Source: JADGGM01 sp025449955
Lineage (GTDB): Bacteria; Gemmatimonadota; Gemmatimonadetes; Gemmatimonadales; Gemmatimonadaceae
Assembly: GCA_036554285.1 (NCBI GenBank)
Contig: DATBNO010000032.1
Coordinates: 66,098 to 130,097 of the forward strand
Direction: 5' to 3'
DNA length: 64,000 bases
The notes under the pieces were generated by a model that made no database searches, was not told the DNA's origin, and saw nothing but the letters and a program-made list of their open reading frames with translations. The translations under genes and the position numbers were made by a program. This document shows, piece by piece, positions 54,109-62,244 of the stretch (position 1 is the stretch's first letter; each line of letters begins with the position of its first letter).

Positions 54109-54204
54109 GGTCGGAGCTACCACGTGATGGGAAGGGAACTCAATCGTTAGGCGGGGGCGCGCGCCGCGGCGCGCGACGATGATCAGAAGCGGTCAGCGCC
54201 GCGA

Positions 54205-56664
54205 TCAGGCCTCGACGCTGTCGTAGTAATCGTAGTAGTAGTAGCCGCCGTACTGCGGCACTTTGTGGTCCGGATCGTTGAGCACGGCGCCGACCACACG
54301 GACGCCCACGGCGGCCAGTCGTTGCACCGCATCGAGGGCCACTTGCCGGTCGGTGTGTCCCGCCCTGAGCACGAGAATCACGCCATCCGCTTGGGAGCCG
54401 AGGATGAGCGCGTCGGCGGCCGCGTGAACGGGGGGCGTGTCGAGAATGAGGATGTCGAACTCGCGGCCCAGCTTCGCGAGCGTCGCGCGCATCTGCGCGC
54501 CGCCCAACAATTCGGACGGGTTAGGCGGATGCGCGCCCGCCGGCAGGAACCACAAGTTGTCGACCATGGTCGACTGGATGACCTGCTCCTGCGTGGCTTG
54601 GCCCATCATGAACTGCGTAAGACCCGGCTCGCGCGGCGCGCGGAAGAGCTTGTGCAAGCGGGCGCGGCGCAAGTCGCAATCGACGATGAGCACGCGCATG
54701 CCCTGCTGAGCGAACGTCACGGCGAGATTCGCGGCGGTGGTCGTCTTGCCGTCCTGCGGCGACGGACTCGTGATGACGATCGTGCGCAGCGACTGCACCG
54801 CCTGCGAGAAAATCAAGTTGGTGCGCAGCGTGCGGAACGCTTCGGCCGAGCTCGACCGGAAGTCGGACACGGTGACGAGGGACTCTTCGTTAGACGTGCC
54901 GTTGCCGACGCCCCAATTGTTGCGCGGCGTGGGCAGGCGGAGCGACATGTTGCCCATCTTGAGCCGGCGGACGGCGTTCGGACTCGCGATCTGCGGAATG
55001 ATCGCCAGGCCGGGGATCTGCAGCATGCTCTCGATTTCTTCGCGGCGGCGGATGGCGGTGTTGAGCCGCTCCACGAGGAACGCGGCGCCTGTGCCTAACA
55101 GAAGACCGACGATGACGCCGGTGAGGAGCTTGGTGCGCCGGCTGGTCCCGATGGGCGCGTACGGCGAGGTGGCAAGGTCGACGATCTCGACCTGGCCCGC
55201 TTCGACGGCTTCGGCGATGCGCGCCTTCTGGTATTCGTCGCGCAGCTCGTCGGCCATGTTGCGCGCCGACTCGACCTGCTCCATGAGGCGCGCCTCGCCG
55301 GCCTGCGTGGCGGGCAGCGTCTTGAGCGCGTCGGCGCTGCGCTGGCGGAGCTCGTCAAAGGCGGCGACGCGCGCGTCGAGCGACGTGATCTGGCTGCCCA
55401 CGGCGTCGCCTAACTGACTCTGCGCGCCGGCGACGAGCGCGTGCAGGCGCTGCACGTCCGGATTGTTGGGCGAGCTGCCCCACTTGCCCACCGAGATCGA
55501 GTCGAGCGTCGCCTGGTAGGCCACGAGCTGCGTGTAGATCGCCTGCACCACCGGATTGTCGGCGATGCCCGGCGACGCGACCAGCGCGCTCAACGTCTTC
55601 TGGCGCGGCGGCCCCGAGTCGTCCTTCGCCAGCTCGTTGAGCAGCGTCTGGTACGTGCTGCGATCGGCGACCAGCTGGGAGCGCTGCACATCCAAGTTGA
55701 GCAGGCCCGTCTGCTCCGCGGCGACGACGGCGTCGGACGAGCCGTACACCTGCTTGTTGGTGCGATAGTCGCTCAAGCGACCTTGCGCGACTTGCAGCAG
55801 CGAATCGGTTTGGTGCAGCTGCGCTTCGACGAAGATGCGCCGGCGGCGCGACTGCTGCTGCGCGGTGGCGGCGTTCTGCGATTGGAACACGTCGACCACC
55901 GTGTTCACGATCTCGCGCGCGACCGACGGATCCTGCGCCGTGAACGACACGTCGACGACGTCGGTGCGGTCGCGCTGCCGCGCGCTCAAGCCCGCGAGCA
56001 CCATGTCGATCGCGGCCGTGCGCGAGATGGTGTACAGCGCGCCGTGCTGCGCGTTGGCGGGATGCCCGTGCACGGCGAACACGATGCCGCCGGCGCGCAC
56101 GGTGGAGTCGTACGGCACGAGCATCGACACGCCGGCGGCGGTGACGCTCACTCCGTTAGGCATGAACTGCAGCCGGACCGTGTCGCCGTTGCTTTCCGAC
56201 GCCAGCGACACGTTGCGCAATACCGCCGCCGGAAAGCCTTTGCTCTGGACGCGAAGGCCCAACGCCTGCGAATCGACCACCGCCGCCGCGACCGCGCGGC
56301 TCCGCAACACCTGCAACTGCGACGTGATGGGATCGGTCCAGTAGCCGCCCATCATGCCTTGGCCGGTATTGTCGTCGAGATTGCCCGCCAGCTCGCGGCG
56401 CGCGTCGACCAACCGGATCACGGCCGACGCCTGATATTCCAGTGCCTGTTTGCTCACGCGATACGCGGTGAACGCGATCGCGGCCGCGGTGATGCCGGCG
56501 ATCAACCACAGATGCCGGCGCAGCGTGGCGACCGATTCCTTGATGTCGATGGACTCCGACCCGCCCTCGACATCGTCGGGTGGACGAGTCGCGGGCGTGC
56601 CTGCTGCTGTGCCCGGCGTAAGGGCAGAGCTATGGGGCGTGCCGCTAGGGAGTAAATCGGACAT
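54205..56664 (-). CDS. Wzc-type polysaccharide copolymerase / BY-family tyrosine kinase (copy 2)
   Basis: The 819-residue paralogue of the protein encoded at 294-2765 has the same order: Wzz domain with first membrane helix near 53-72, periplasmic coiled coil, second helix near 520-540, then the kinase. Motifs: Walker A PQDGKTT (about 636-642), LIVDCDLRR (about 659-667) and LILDTPP (about 739-745). Its tyrosine tail is denser (YGGYYYYDYY). It lies next to the Wza-like gene and so may be the cognate partner for export. The two copies bracket the whole locus about 52 kb apart. Confidence 0.93.
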   Translation of the reverse strand: MSDLLPSGTPHSSALTPGTAAGTPATRPPDDVEGGSESIDIKESVATLRRHLWLIAGITAAAIAFTAYRVSKQALEYQASAVIRLVDARRELAGNLDDNTGQGMMGGYWTDPITSQLQVLRSRAVAAAVVDSQALGLRVQSKGFPAAVLRNVSLASESNGDTVRLQFMPNGVSVTAAGVSMLVPYDSTVRAGGIVFAVHGHPANAQHGALYTISRTAAIDMVLAGLSARQRDRTDVVDVSFTAQDPSVAREIVNTVVDVFQSQNAATAQQQSRRRRIFVEAQLHQTDSLLQVAQGRLSDYRTNKQVYGSSDAVVAAEQTGLLNLDVQRSQLVADRSTYQTLLNELAKDDSGPPRQKTLSALVASPGIADNPVVQAIYTQLVAYQATLDSISVGKWGSSPNNPDVQRLHALVAGAQSQLGDAVGSQITSLDARVAAFDELRQRSADALKTLPATQAGEARLMEQVESARNMADELRDEYQKARIAEAVEAGQVEIVDLATSPYAPIGTSRRTKLLTGVIVGLLLGTGAAFLVERLNTAIRRREEIESMLQIPGLAIIPQIASPNAVRRLKMGNMSLRLPTPRNNWGVGNGTSNEESLVTVSDFRSSSAEAFRTLRTNLIFSQAVQSLRTIVITSPSPQDGKTTTAANLAVTFAQQGMRVLIVDCDLRRARLHKLFRAPREPGLTQFMMGQATQEQVIQSTMVDNLWFLPAGAHPPNPSELLGGAQMRATLAKLGREFDILILDTPPVHAAADALILGSQADGVILVLRAGHTDRQVALDAVQRLAAVGVRVVGAVLNDPDHKVPQYGGYYYYDYYDSVEA

Positions 56665-56712
56665 GTCGTCTCGCTGAGTCGATCAGTCGCCGGCCAAGCA
56701 CGCTAAGCGCGC

Positions 56713-57882
56713 TCAGGACACCGCCCGGGTTAGTACAGGCTGACGGGCTGCATCGCGCACCGTGGTCACGACTCGCTCCAAATCGGCCGGACTCATGTTG
56801 GAGCCGGACGGTAAGCACAGCCCGCGACGGAAGAGGTCTTCCGATACCAAGCCGCCCAGGGCGGTGCATCCCCGGTAGACCGGCTGCAAGTGCATGGGCT
56901 TCCACACAGGCCGTGCTTCGATATTCGCTGCATCGAGCCGTTGGCGCAACTCATCGCGGTCGATTCCGAACTCGGCCGGCGTAATCGTCATCGTGGTGAG
57001 CCAGCGCGTATGGGTGCCCCAGGACGCCTCGGGCATGAACTCGATGCCCGGCAGGTCCTTGAGCGCGGCGGCGTAAAACTCGAAGTTGCGGCGACGCGCG
57101 GCCACGCGCTCGCTCAGCACGCGCAACTGCCCGCGACCGATGCCGGCGAGCACGTTGCTCATGCGATAGTTGTATCCGACCTGCGAATGCTCGTAGTACG
57201 GAGCGGGGTCGCGCGCCTGCGTCGCCAACTTGAACGCGTGCGTCACCAACCGGCGATCTTCGCTCACCAGCATCCCGCCGCCGGACGTCGTGATGATCTT
57301 GTTCCCGTTGAAGGAGAAGACACCGGCGCGTCCGAACGTCCCCACCGGACGTCCCTTGTAGGTGGCGCCGAGCGCTTCGGCAGCGTCCTCGATCACGGGC
57401 ACTTCGTACTCGCGACAACACTCGAGAATCGGATCGAGATTCGCGCTCTGTCCGTAGAGGTGCACGATGACGAGCGCCTTGGGCAGCTTGCCGATTTTCG
57501 CGCGCTCCTTGAAGGCTTGCAAGACGAGAGCGGGATCGATGTTCCACGATTCGCGCTCGCTGTCCACCAAAACCGGCGTCGCGCCCAGATAGCGAATCGG
57601 GTTGACGCTGGCGGCAAAGGTGAGTGAGCTCACGAAGACATCGTCGCCCTGTCCAACGCCGACGAGCTGCAATGCGAGGTGGAGCGCGGAGGTGCCGGAT
57701 ACGGTTGCGAGCGAATGCGACACGCCAATGGTCGCGGCGAACTCACGCTGGAACGCTTCGACGTGCGGCCCGAGTGGCGCGATCCAATTGGATGCAAAGG
57801 CTTCGGCAACGTATTTCTGCTCGAGCTCGCCCATGTGCGGCGGCGAAAGGAAGATGCGCGCGTGCTTTTTCCCGGATTTCAT
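56713..57882 (-). CDS. DegT-family aminotransferase (PglE-like)
   Basis: The 389-residue PLP enzyme has SGTSALHLALQLVGVG, IEDAAEALGATYKG and FSFNGNKIITTSGGG (PLP-Lys195). Size, the N-terminal IFLSPPHMGELEQKYV motif and its position directly before PglD- and PglC-like genes match PglE, which aminates UDP-4-keto-6-deoxy-GlcNAc. The substrate would come from the PglF-like enzyme at 2853-4793. ATG overlaps the acetyltransferase stop (ATGA, 57879-57882). Confidence 0.9.
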   Translation of the reverse strand: MKSGKKHARIFLSPPHMGELEQKYVAEAFASNWIAPLGPHVEAFQREFAATIGVSHSLATVSGTSALHLALQLVGVGQGDDVFVSSLTFAASVNPIRYLGATPVLVDSERESWNIDPALVLQAFKERAKIGKLPKALVIVHLYGQSANLDPILECCREYEVPVIEDAAEALGATYKGRPVGTFGRAGVFSFNGNKIITTSGGGMLVSEDRRLVTHAFKLATQARDPAPYYEHSQVGYNYRMSNVLAGIGRGQLRVLSERVAARRRNFEFYAAALKDLPGIEFMPEASWGTHTRWLTTMTITPAEFGIDRDELRQRLDAANIEARPVWKPMHLQPVYRGCTALGGLVSEDLFRRGLCLPSGSNMSPADLERVVTTVRDAARQPVLTRAVS

Positions 57883-58538
57883 GTCGCTCGTTGTCTCAAG
57901 ACACGGGCGGGCACGCCCGCCACCACCACGCCGGCTGGAACATCGGCGGCCACGACTGCACCTGCTCCTACGACTGCATCTGCTCCGATCGCAATTCCGG
58001 GCAGCACCACGGCTCGTGCACCGACGAGCGTCCCCTGCCCAACGCTGACCCCGCCAGTTAGGACAGCGCCAGGCGCAATGTGCGCGCCATCGCCGATACT
58101 ACAGTCGTGCTCGACAACGGCCGCGCTGTTGATGACCACCGCCGCACCGATCGTCGCCTCGGCGTTTACCACCGCGCCGGCGAACACGACGGTGCCGGGC
58201 CCGAGTTGGGCGGATTCGCTCACTGTCGCAGCCGGATGCACGAGTGCGCGCATCAACGCGCCACCGGCGCGTCGTGCCGTGCGCAATCGTGCATCGTTGT
58301 CCCCAAGTCCGAGCGCGACGACAGTGGCGCGGCAGGGGAGCGTCCCACCCTGGTCGAGCAATTGACCGAGATCCGCCTGGGAGATGACGACCGTAGCGCC
58401 ACCGGGTTCCACGACGACGCCCAGTTTGGCCTGATCGAGATCGGCGTACCCGGCCACCGAGTGACCGGCACAGCGGACGAGGTCGGCGACCACTTTGCCG
58501 TGGCCACCAGCGCCCCAGATCAGGACCAACTCACGCAT
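57879..58538 (-). CDS. PglD-family sugar N-acetyltransferase (left-handed beta-helix)
   Basis: The 219-residue protein has an N-terminal Rossmann-like UDP-sugar binding half (LVLIWGAGGHGKVVADLV) and a C-terminal hexapeptide-repeat helix. The catalytic histidine is in VVEHDCSIGDGAHIAPG, exactly the PglD pattern. PglD acetylates UDP-4-amino-sugar to UDP-di-N-acetylbacillosamine. ATG at 58538 starts the Rossmann strand and overlaps the PglC-like gene by 8 bp; the longer frame to 58580 has no homology. Confidence 0.92.
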   Translation of the reverse strand: MRELVLIWGAGGHGKVVADLVRCAGHSVAGYADLDQAKLGVVVEPGGATVVISQADLGQLLDQGGTLPCRATVVALGLGDNDARLRTARRAGGALMRALVHPAATVSESAQLGPGTVVFAGAVVNAEATIGAAVVINSAAVVEHDCSIGDGAHIAPGAVLTGGVSVGQGTLVGARAVVLPGIAIGADAVVGAGAVVAADVPAGVVVAGVPARVLRQRAT

Positions 58539-59196
58539 CGTCGGGTCCGTGTCCTCCCCGGAACGGCTGCATGGTAACATGTCCGCGATGGCTGATGCCC
58601 TCGCTTCGCACGACGCTCACCACGGTGAGCATCAGGATGCGGAGGTCGAGTGCAAAGCTCACTCGATCGACGTACTCGACATCGAGCGCGAACTTCTCAC
58701 GCCACGTGAGCGCGTTGCGTCCGTTGACCTGCGCCCAACCGGTGACACCGGGGCGCACATCGTGGCGGCGATTCTGTTCGGCGGAGTATAACGGCAAATA
58801 TTCCATGAGTAAGGGGCGCGGCCCGACGAGACTCATCTCCCCGCGCACCACATTGATCAGCTCGGGTAGCTCGTCGAGACTGGTGGCGCGCAGGAGCGCG
58901 CCCAACCGGGTAAGGCGTCGCGCGTCGGGCAAGAGCGCGCCGCTCGCATCGCGCGCGTCGCGCATCGTTCGGAACTTGTAGAGCGTGAACGGGCGGCCGT
59001 CCTTCCCGGGGCGTTGCTGCCGGAAGATGACGGGACTCCCCAGGTTCACGCGCACGGCGATCGCCACCACCGCGTACACCGGCGACAGCACGACGAGCGC
59101 GGGCAGCGTGAGCACCACATCGAACGCGCGCTTCCACCACACGCCGCGCGCGGCCGCGGCCTCGTGCCTAACGGTGGCCGCCACCGTTCTCATCAT
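58531..59196 (-). CDS. PglC-like polyprenyl-phosphate sugar-phosphate transferase
   Basis: The 221-residue protein has one hydrophobic re-entrant segment (about 22-48) and the transferase core with FRQQRPGKDGRPFTLYKFRTM, TSLDELPELINVVRGEMSLVGPRPLLMEYLPLY and WAQVNGRNALTW. The DE pair and the PRP motif are those of PglC, which loads diNAcBac-phosphate onto undecaprenyl phosphate. It is followed by PglD and PglE homologues in the same order as bacillosamine clusters. The start is uncertain within ATG-ATG at 59196 and 59193; it overlaps the preceding gene by 29 bp. Confidence 0.92.
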   Translation of the reverse strand: MMRTVAATVRHEAAAARGVWWKRAFDVVLTLPALVVLSPVYAVVAIAVRVNLGSPVIFRQQRPGKDGRPFTLYKFRTMRDARDASGALLPDARRLTRLGALLRATSLDELPELINVVRGEMSLVGPRPLLMEYLPLYSAEQNRRHDVRPGVTGWAQVNGRNALTWREKFALDVEYVDRVSFALDLRILMLTVVSVVRSEGISHRGHVTMQPFRGGHGPDDA

Positions 59197-61306
59197 CCGG
59201 CGCGGCGGCTTTCACGGCCCACCGCGACACGTCGACGATTTCATCGAGCGCGATGGGCGGCGGTCCGCCGTCGCGCACCGCCCGCATCCACGCGTGGAGC
59301 TCGGCGGCGTGACCCTTGTCCTGGGCGCCGGCGGTCCGGCGCTTCCACGGCATTGCGGTTCCCCAATCGCGGATGCGCCGCCAGTTGTCGATGGTCACCG
59401 TTCGCCCGTCGAAGAAGCATTCGACCCGCTCTTTGGGGTAGGACCGGGAGCCAGACGCTATATAATGAATGGCGGCGACCGAACCTTCCCCGAAGCCCAG
59501 AGTGATCGTGGCGATATCGCCCACAGGGCTGCCGTCCCTGGTGCGCGCACCGATCGAATGCAGCGACGTGATCGGCGATCCGGTGAGTGCGCGCGCGAGG
59601 TCGATGAAATGACAGGCCTCGCCGATGATGCGACCACCACCCTGCTCCGCATCCTGCGTCCAATGATCGCGCGGAATCGCGCCCGCGTTGACGGTGATCA
59701 CGGTGGCCAGCGGACCGCCGCGGCCCGCGAGCTTTCGCTGGAGCTCCGCGGTGAGCGGGGCGAAGCGGCGGTTGAAGCCGACCATGAGCATACGGCCGTT
59801 TTCCTGGGCCGCATCGGCCACACGCTCGACGTCCTCTTCCGTTAGGCCCAAGGGCTTTTCGACGAACACGTGCTTGCCGGCGCGGAGCGCGCGGACCGCG
59901 AGGTCGGCGTGCGTGTCGTGCCGCGTGAGCACGAACACGGCATCGATGTCGGCGGCGGAAAAGATGGCGTCGAGATCGGTAGTGGCGCGCTCGAAGCCGA
60001 ACTTGTCGGCGGCGATGGCGGCCGACGTGCCGTTGCCCGACGCGATGGTGTGCAACCGAACACCGTCGGCGCGCAACGCAGGGAGCAGCGTGCGCGTCGC
60101 AAAGTTGCCGGCGCCGATGATCGCGATCGACGTCGCGCCCGGCGACGCCTTGGGCGACGAACGGACCACGGTGCGGAGCATCGGCGCCGGCACACCGTCA
60201 CGATGCTCGGGATAGGTGAGCACGATGCCCAAACACGGCTCACCGCCGGCCAGGACATCGTACGCATCGCGCGCGCGGTCGAACGCAAAGTGGTGCGACA
60301 CGAGGAGCGATGGGTCGAGCCGGCCATCGGCCATCAGGGCGAGCACCGCGTCGAAGTTGCGACGCTCCGTCCATCTCACGTGGCCTAACGGATAGTCGAC
60401 GCCCTGCTCCTCGTACATCGGATCGTATCGGCCGGGGCCGTAGCTGCACGACACCGCGAACGAGAGCTCCTTCTTGTAGAAATCGTCGCGGCGCAGATCG
60501 AGGCCGGTGACGCCGACGAGGACGAGGCGGCCCTTGTGCCGCGCGAATTGCGCGGCCTCGTGCACCGGCTCGTTCGAATCGGATGCCAGCGTGAGCAGCA
60601 CGGCGTCGGCGCCGGCGTCGTTGGTGTGCGCGAGCACGCGTGCCACGGTGTCGCCGGCCGAGCCGTCTATCGCCAGGGCGCCGAACCGCTCGGCGAGCGC
60701 GAGCCGGCCGGCGTCGCGATCGATGCCCAACACTCGACATCCGTTGGCGCGGAGCAATTGCACCGCCAGGAGGCCGATGAGACCGAGCCCGTAGACGACC
60801 ACCGTTTCGCCTAACGTGGGCGCGGCGAGGCGGATGCCCTGGAGGCCGATGGCGGCGACGGGTGTGAACGCCGCGCACTCGAACGACACACCATCGGGAA
60901 TCCGCGCGGCGAGCGTGCGCGCCACCCGCACATACTCGGCGTGCGGTCCGTTAGTCACGACGCGGTCGCCGGCCGCGAAGCCCGAGGCGGCGCCGGCCTC
61001 TACCACCACGCCGGCGTTGCAGTAGCCGAGCGGGATCGGCTGATCGAGCTTCGCGCGGACGGCGGAGAGCGTGGTGGAGAGACCATCCGTGCGCACCTTG
61101 TCCAACACCTGCTTCACCTTGTCCGGCTGACGGCGCGCTTTCTCGAGCAGGCCCGCGCGGCCGAACTCGACCAACATGCGCTCGGTGCCCGCGGAGATCA
61201 CGCTCGCTCGCGATTCGACGACGATCGTGCGCGGCGATGCGCCGGGCAGCGGTGCATCGAGCAGCGTGAGGGCGCCGGTCGAAAGAGAATGGGTGAGGGA
61301 CTTCAT
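59168..61306 (-). CDS. Bi-domain oxidoreductase: MDR alcohol dehydrogenase fused to Gfo/Idh/MocA
   Basis: This is a 712-residue fusion. Residues about 1-365 are a medium-chain dehydrogenase (SAGTERMLVEFG, NAGVVVEAG, VVYGLGLIGLLAVQLL). Residues about 390-700 are a Gfo/Idh/MocA oxidoreductase with IAIIGAGNFATRTLLPAL, FVEKPLGLTEED and GEACHFIDLARALTG, the latter holding the active-site histidine. Such bi-domain proteins usually neighbour heparinase II/III-like genes in glycan loci, as here. Substrate unknown; likely a nucleotide sugar or free uronate-type sugar. It begins MKSLTHSLSTG and lacks a clear Shine-Dalgarno. Confidence 0.9.
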   Translation of the reverse strand: MKSLTHSLSTGALTLLDAPLPGASPRTIVVESRASVISAGTERMLVEFGRAGLLEKARRQPDKVKQVLDKVRTDGLSTTLSAVRAKLDQPIPLGYCNAGVVVEAGAASGFAAGDRVVTNGPHAEYVRVARTLAARIPDGVSFECAAFTPVAAIGLQGIRLAAPTLGETVVVYGLGLIGLLAVQLLRANGCRVLGIDRDAGRLALAERFGALAIDGSAGDTVARVLAHTNDAGADAVLLTLASDSNEPVHEAAQFARHKGRLVLVGVTGLDLRRDDFYKKELSFAVSCSYGPGRYDPMYEEQGVDYPLGHVRWTERRNFDAVLALMADGRLDPSLLVSHHFAFDRARDAYDVLAGGEPCLGIVLTYPEHRDGVPAPMLRTVVRSSPKASPGATSIAIIGAGNFATRTLLPALRADGVRLHTIASGNGTSAAIAADKFGFERATTDLDAIFSAADIDAVFVLTRHDTHADLAVRALRAGKHVFVEKPLGLTEEDVERVADAAQENGRMLMVGFNRRFAPLTAELQRKLAGRGGPLATVITVNAGAIPRDHWTQDAEQGGGRIIGEACHFIDLARALTGSPITSLHSIGARTRDGSPVGDIATITLGFGEGSVAAIHYIASGSRSYPKERVECFFDGRTVTIDNWRRIRDWGTAMPWKRRTAGAQDKGHAAELHAWMRAVRDGGPPPIALDEIVDVSRWAVKAAAPDDENGGGHR

Positions 61307-61393
61307 GCTACGGGGAAGCGGCGGGCGCCGCCTTGGGGAAGCGCTGCGCTTGGGGAAAAGGGAAAGGGGCGGAAGCCGGTGACGGCGATCATC

Positions 61394-62212
61394 TCACGCG
61401 GCGACGTGGAATTTCAACCACATGTGGTGGCCGTAGAAGTGCGGGACTCCCGTTTTCACATCGGGCATCCAGCAGAGGACCATGTAGTCGCCGGGCGTGA
61501 GGTCGGCGTCGAAGAAGCTATAGAGTCCATGTTCTTCGCCCACGATGCCGCCTAACGGGTGGGCACGCGTGCTGCCGACGGCGGGCTTGTCGTGCCACGC
61601 CATCGCGTCGGTGGTGTCGGCGCCGGGAGACAGGCGGAACAACATCAGGTCGTGCGTGACCTTACCATCGTTCTCGACGCGGAAGACGTGCGGGCCGGCG
61701 TGCATGTTGTTAGGCATCGTGATGCGGTAGTCGTTCAATGCGACGTCGAACGCCGTGTGCGGCTCGGCGGCGAGTGGGCCGGCTACGGCCTGGACATGGA
61801 ATGGCGCGAACATGCCCTTGAGCGCGTGCAGTTTGCCATCGGCGCTCACGACGTAGCACACCACGGCCGCGTTGCCCGGCTCGAGAATCACGGTTGACGT
61901 TGCGCTGTCGCCGGGTGCGACGCCGTTCACGCCGCCCACTTCCGTTCCGACGAAGCCGCCGTGGCTCAGCTTGTCAAAGAACTCGGACACCGTCGTGGTA
62001 CCGAGGGACACGACGCCCATCATGTGGATTTCCTTCCCGTGATTCACCAGGCGCAGCGTGACCGGTCCCGCGGGGACGGTGGCGTTGGCGCCGCCCGGCA
62101 CCGTGAAGGCGAAGTCCGTCGCGACGATCGTGAGCATCGCCGGCGCGGATGGTTTCGCCGTCGTGGTGAGAGCGAGGAGTGCGGCGACTGCGACACCTAG
62201 GCGGGCGAACAT
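61394..62212 (-). CDS. Exported protein with two cupredoxin-like domains
   Basis: The 272-residue protein has signal peptide MFARLGVAVAALLALTTTAKPSA. Two tandem beta-sandwich halves each carry a possible type 1 copper set: His63, Cys119, His129, Met134 in the first; His187, Cys247, His258 or His262/263, Met264 in the second (LCWMP...HFYGHHM). ATG at 62212 has AGGAG 4-5 nt upstream. A longer start at 62248 would form ATGA with the heparinase stop but puts 12 residues before the signal peptide. Function unknown; electron transfer or oxidative chemistry on the glycan is possible. It is an unusual member of a polysaccharide operon. Confidence 0.75.
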   Translation of the reverse strand: MFARLGVAVAALLALTTTAKPSAPAMLTIVATDFAFTVPGGANATVPAGPVTLRLVNHGKEIHMMGVVSLGTTTVSEFFDKLSHGGFVGTEVGGVNGVAPGDSATSTVILEPGNAAVVCYVVSADGKLHALKGMFAPFHVQAVAGPLAAEPHTAFDVALNDYRITMPNNMHAGPHVFRVENDGKVTHDLMLFRLSPGADTTDAMAWHDKPAVGSTRAHPLGGIVGEEHGLYSFFDADLTPGDYMVLCWMPDVKTGVPHFYGHHMWLKFHVAA

Positions 62213-62244
62213 TGTTGCTCCTGGGGAAGGAAAGAGAGGCGGGA

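Noticed and set aside
61320..61370. Repeated CTTGGGGAA segments before the bi-domain gene as a terminator
   Set aside because: A small palindrome is present, but it lacks a stable stem plus T-tract; it may be only a G-rich untranslated stretch.
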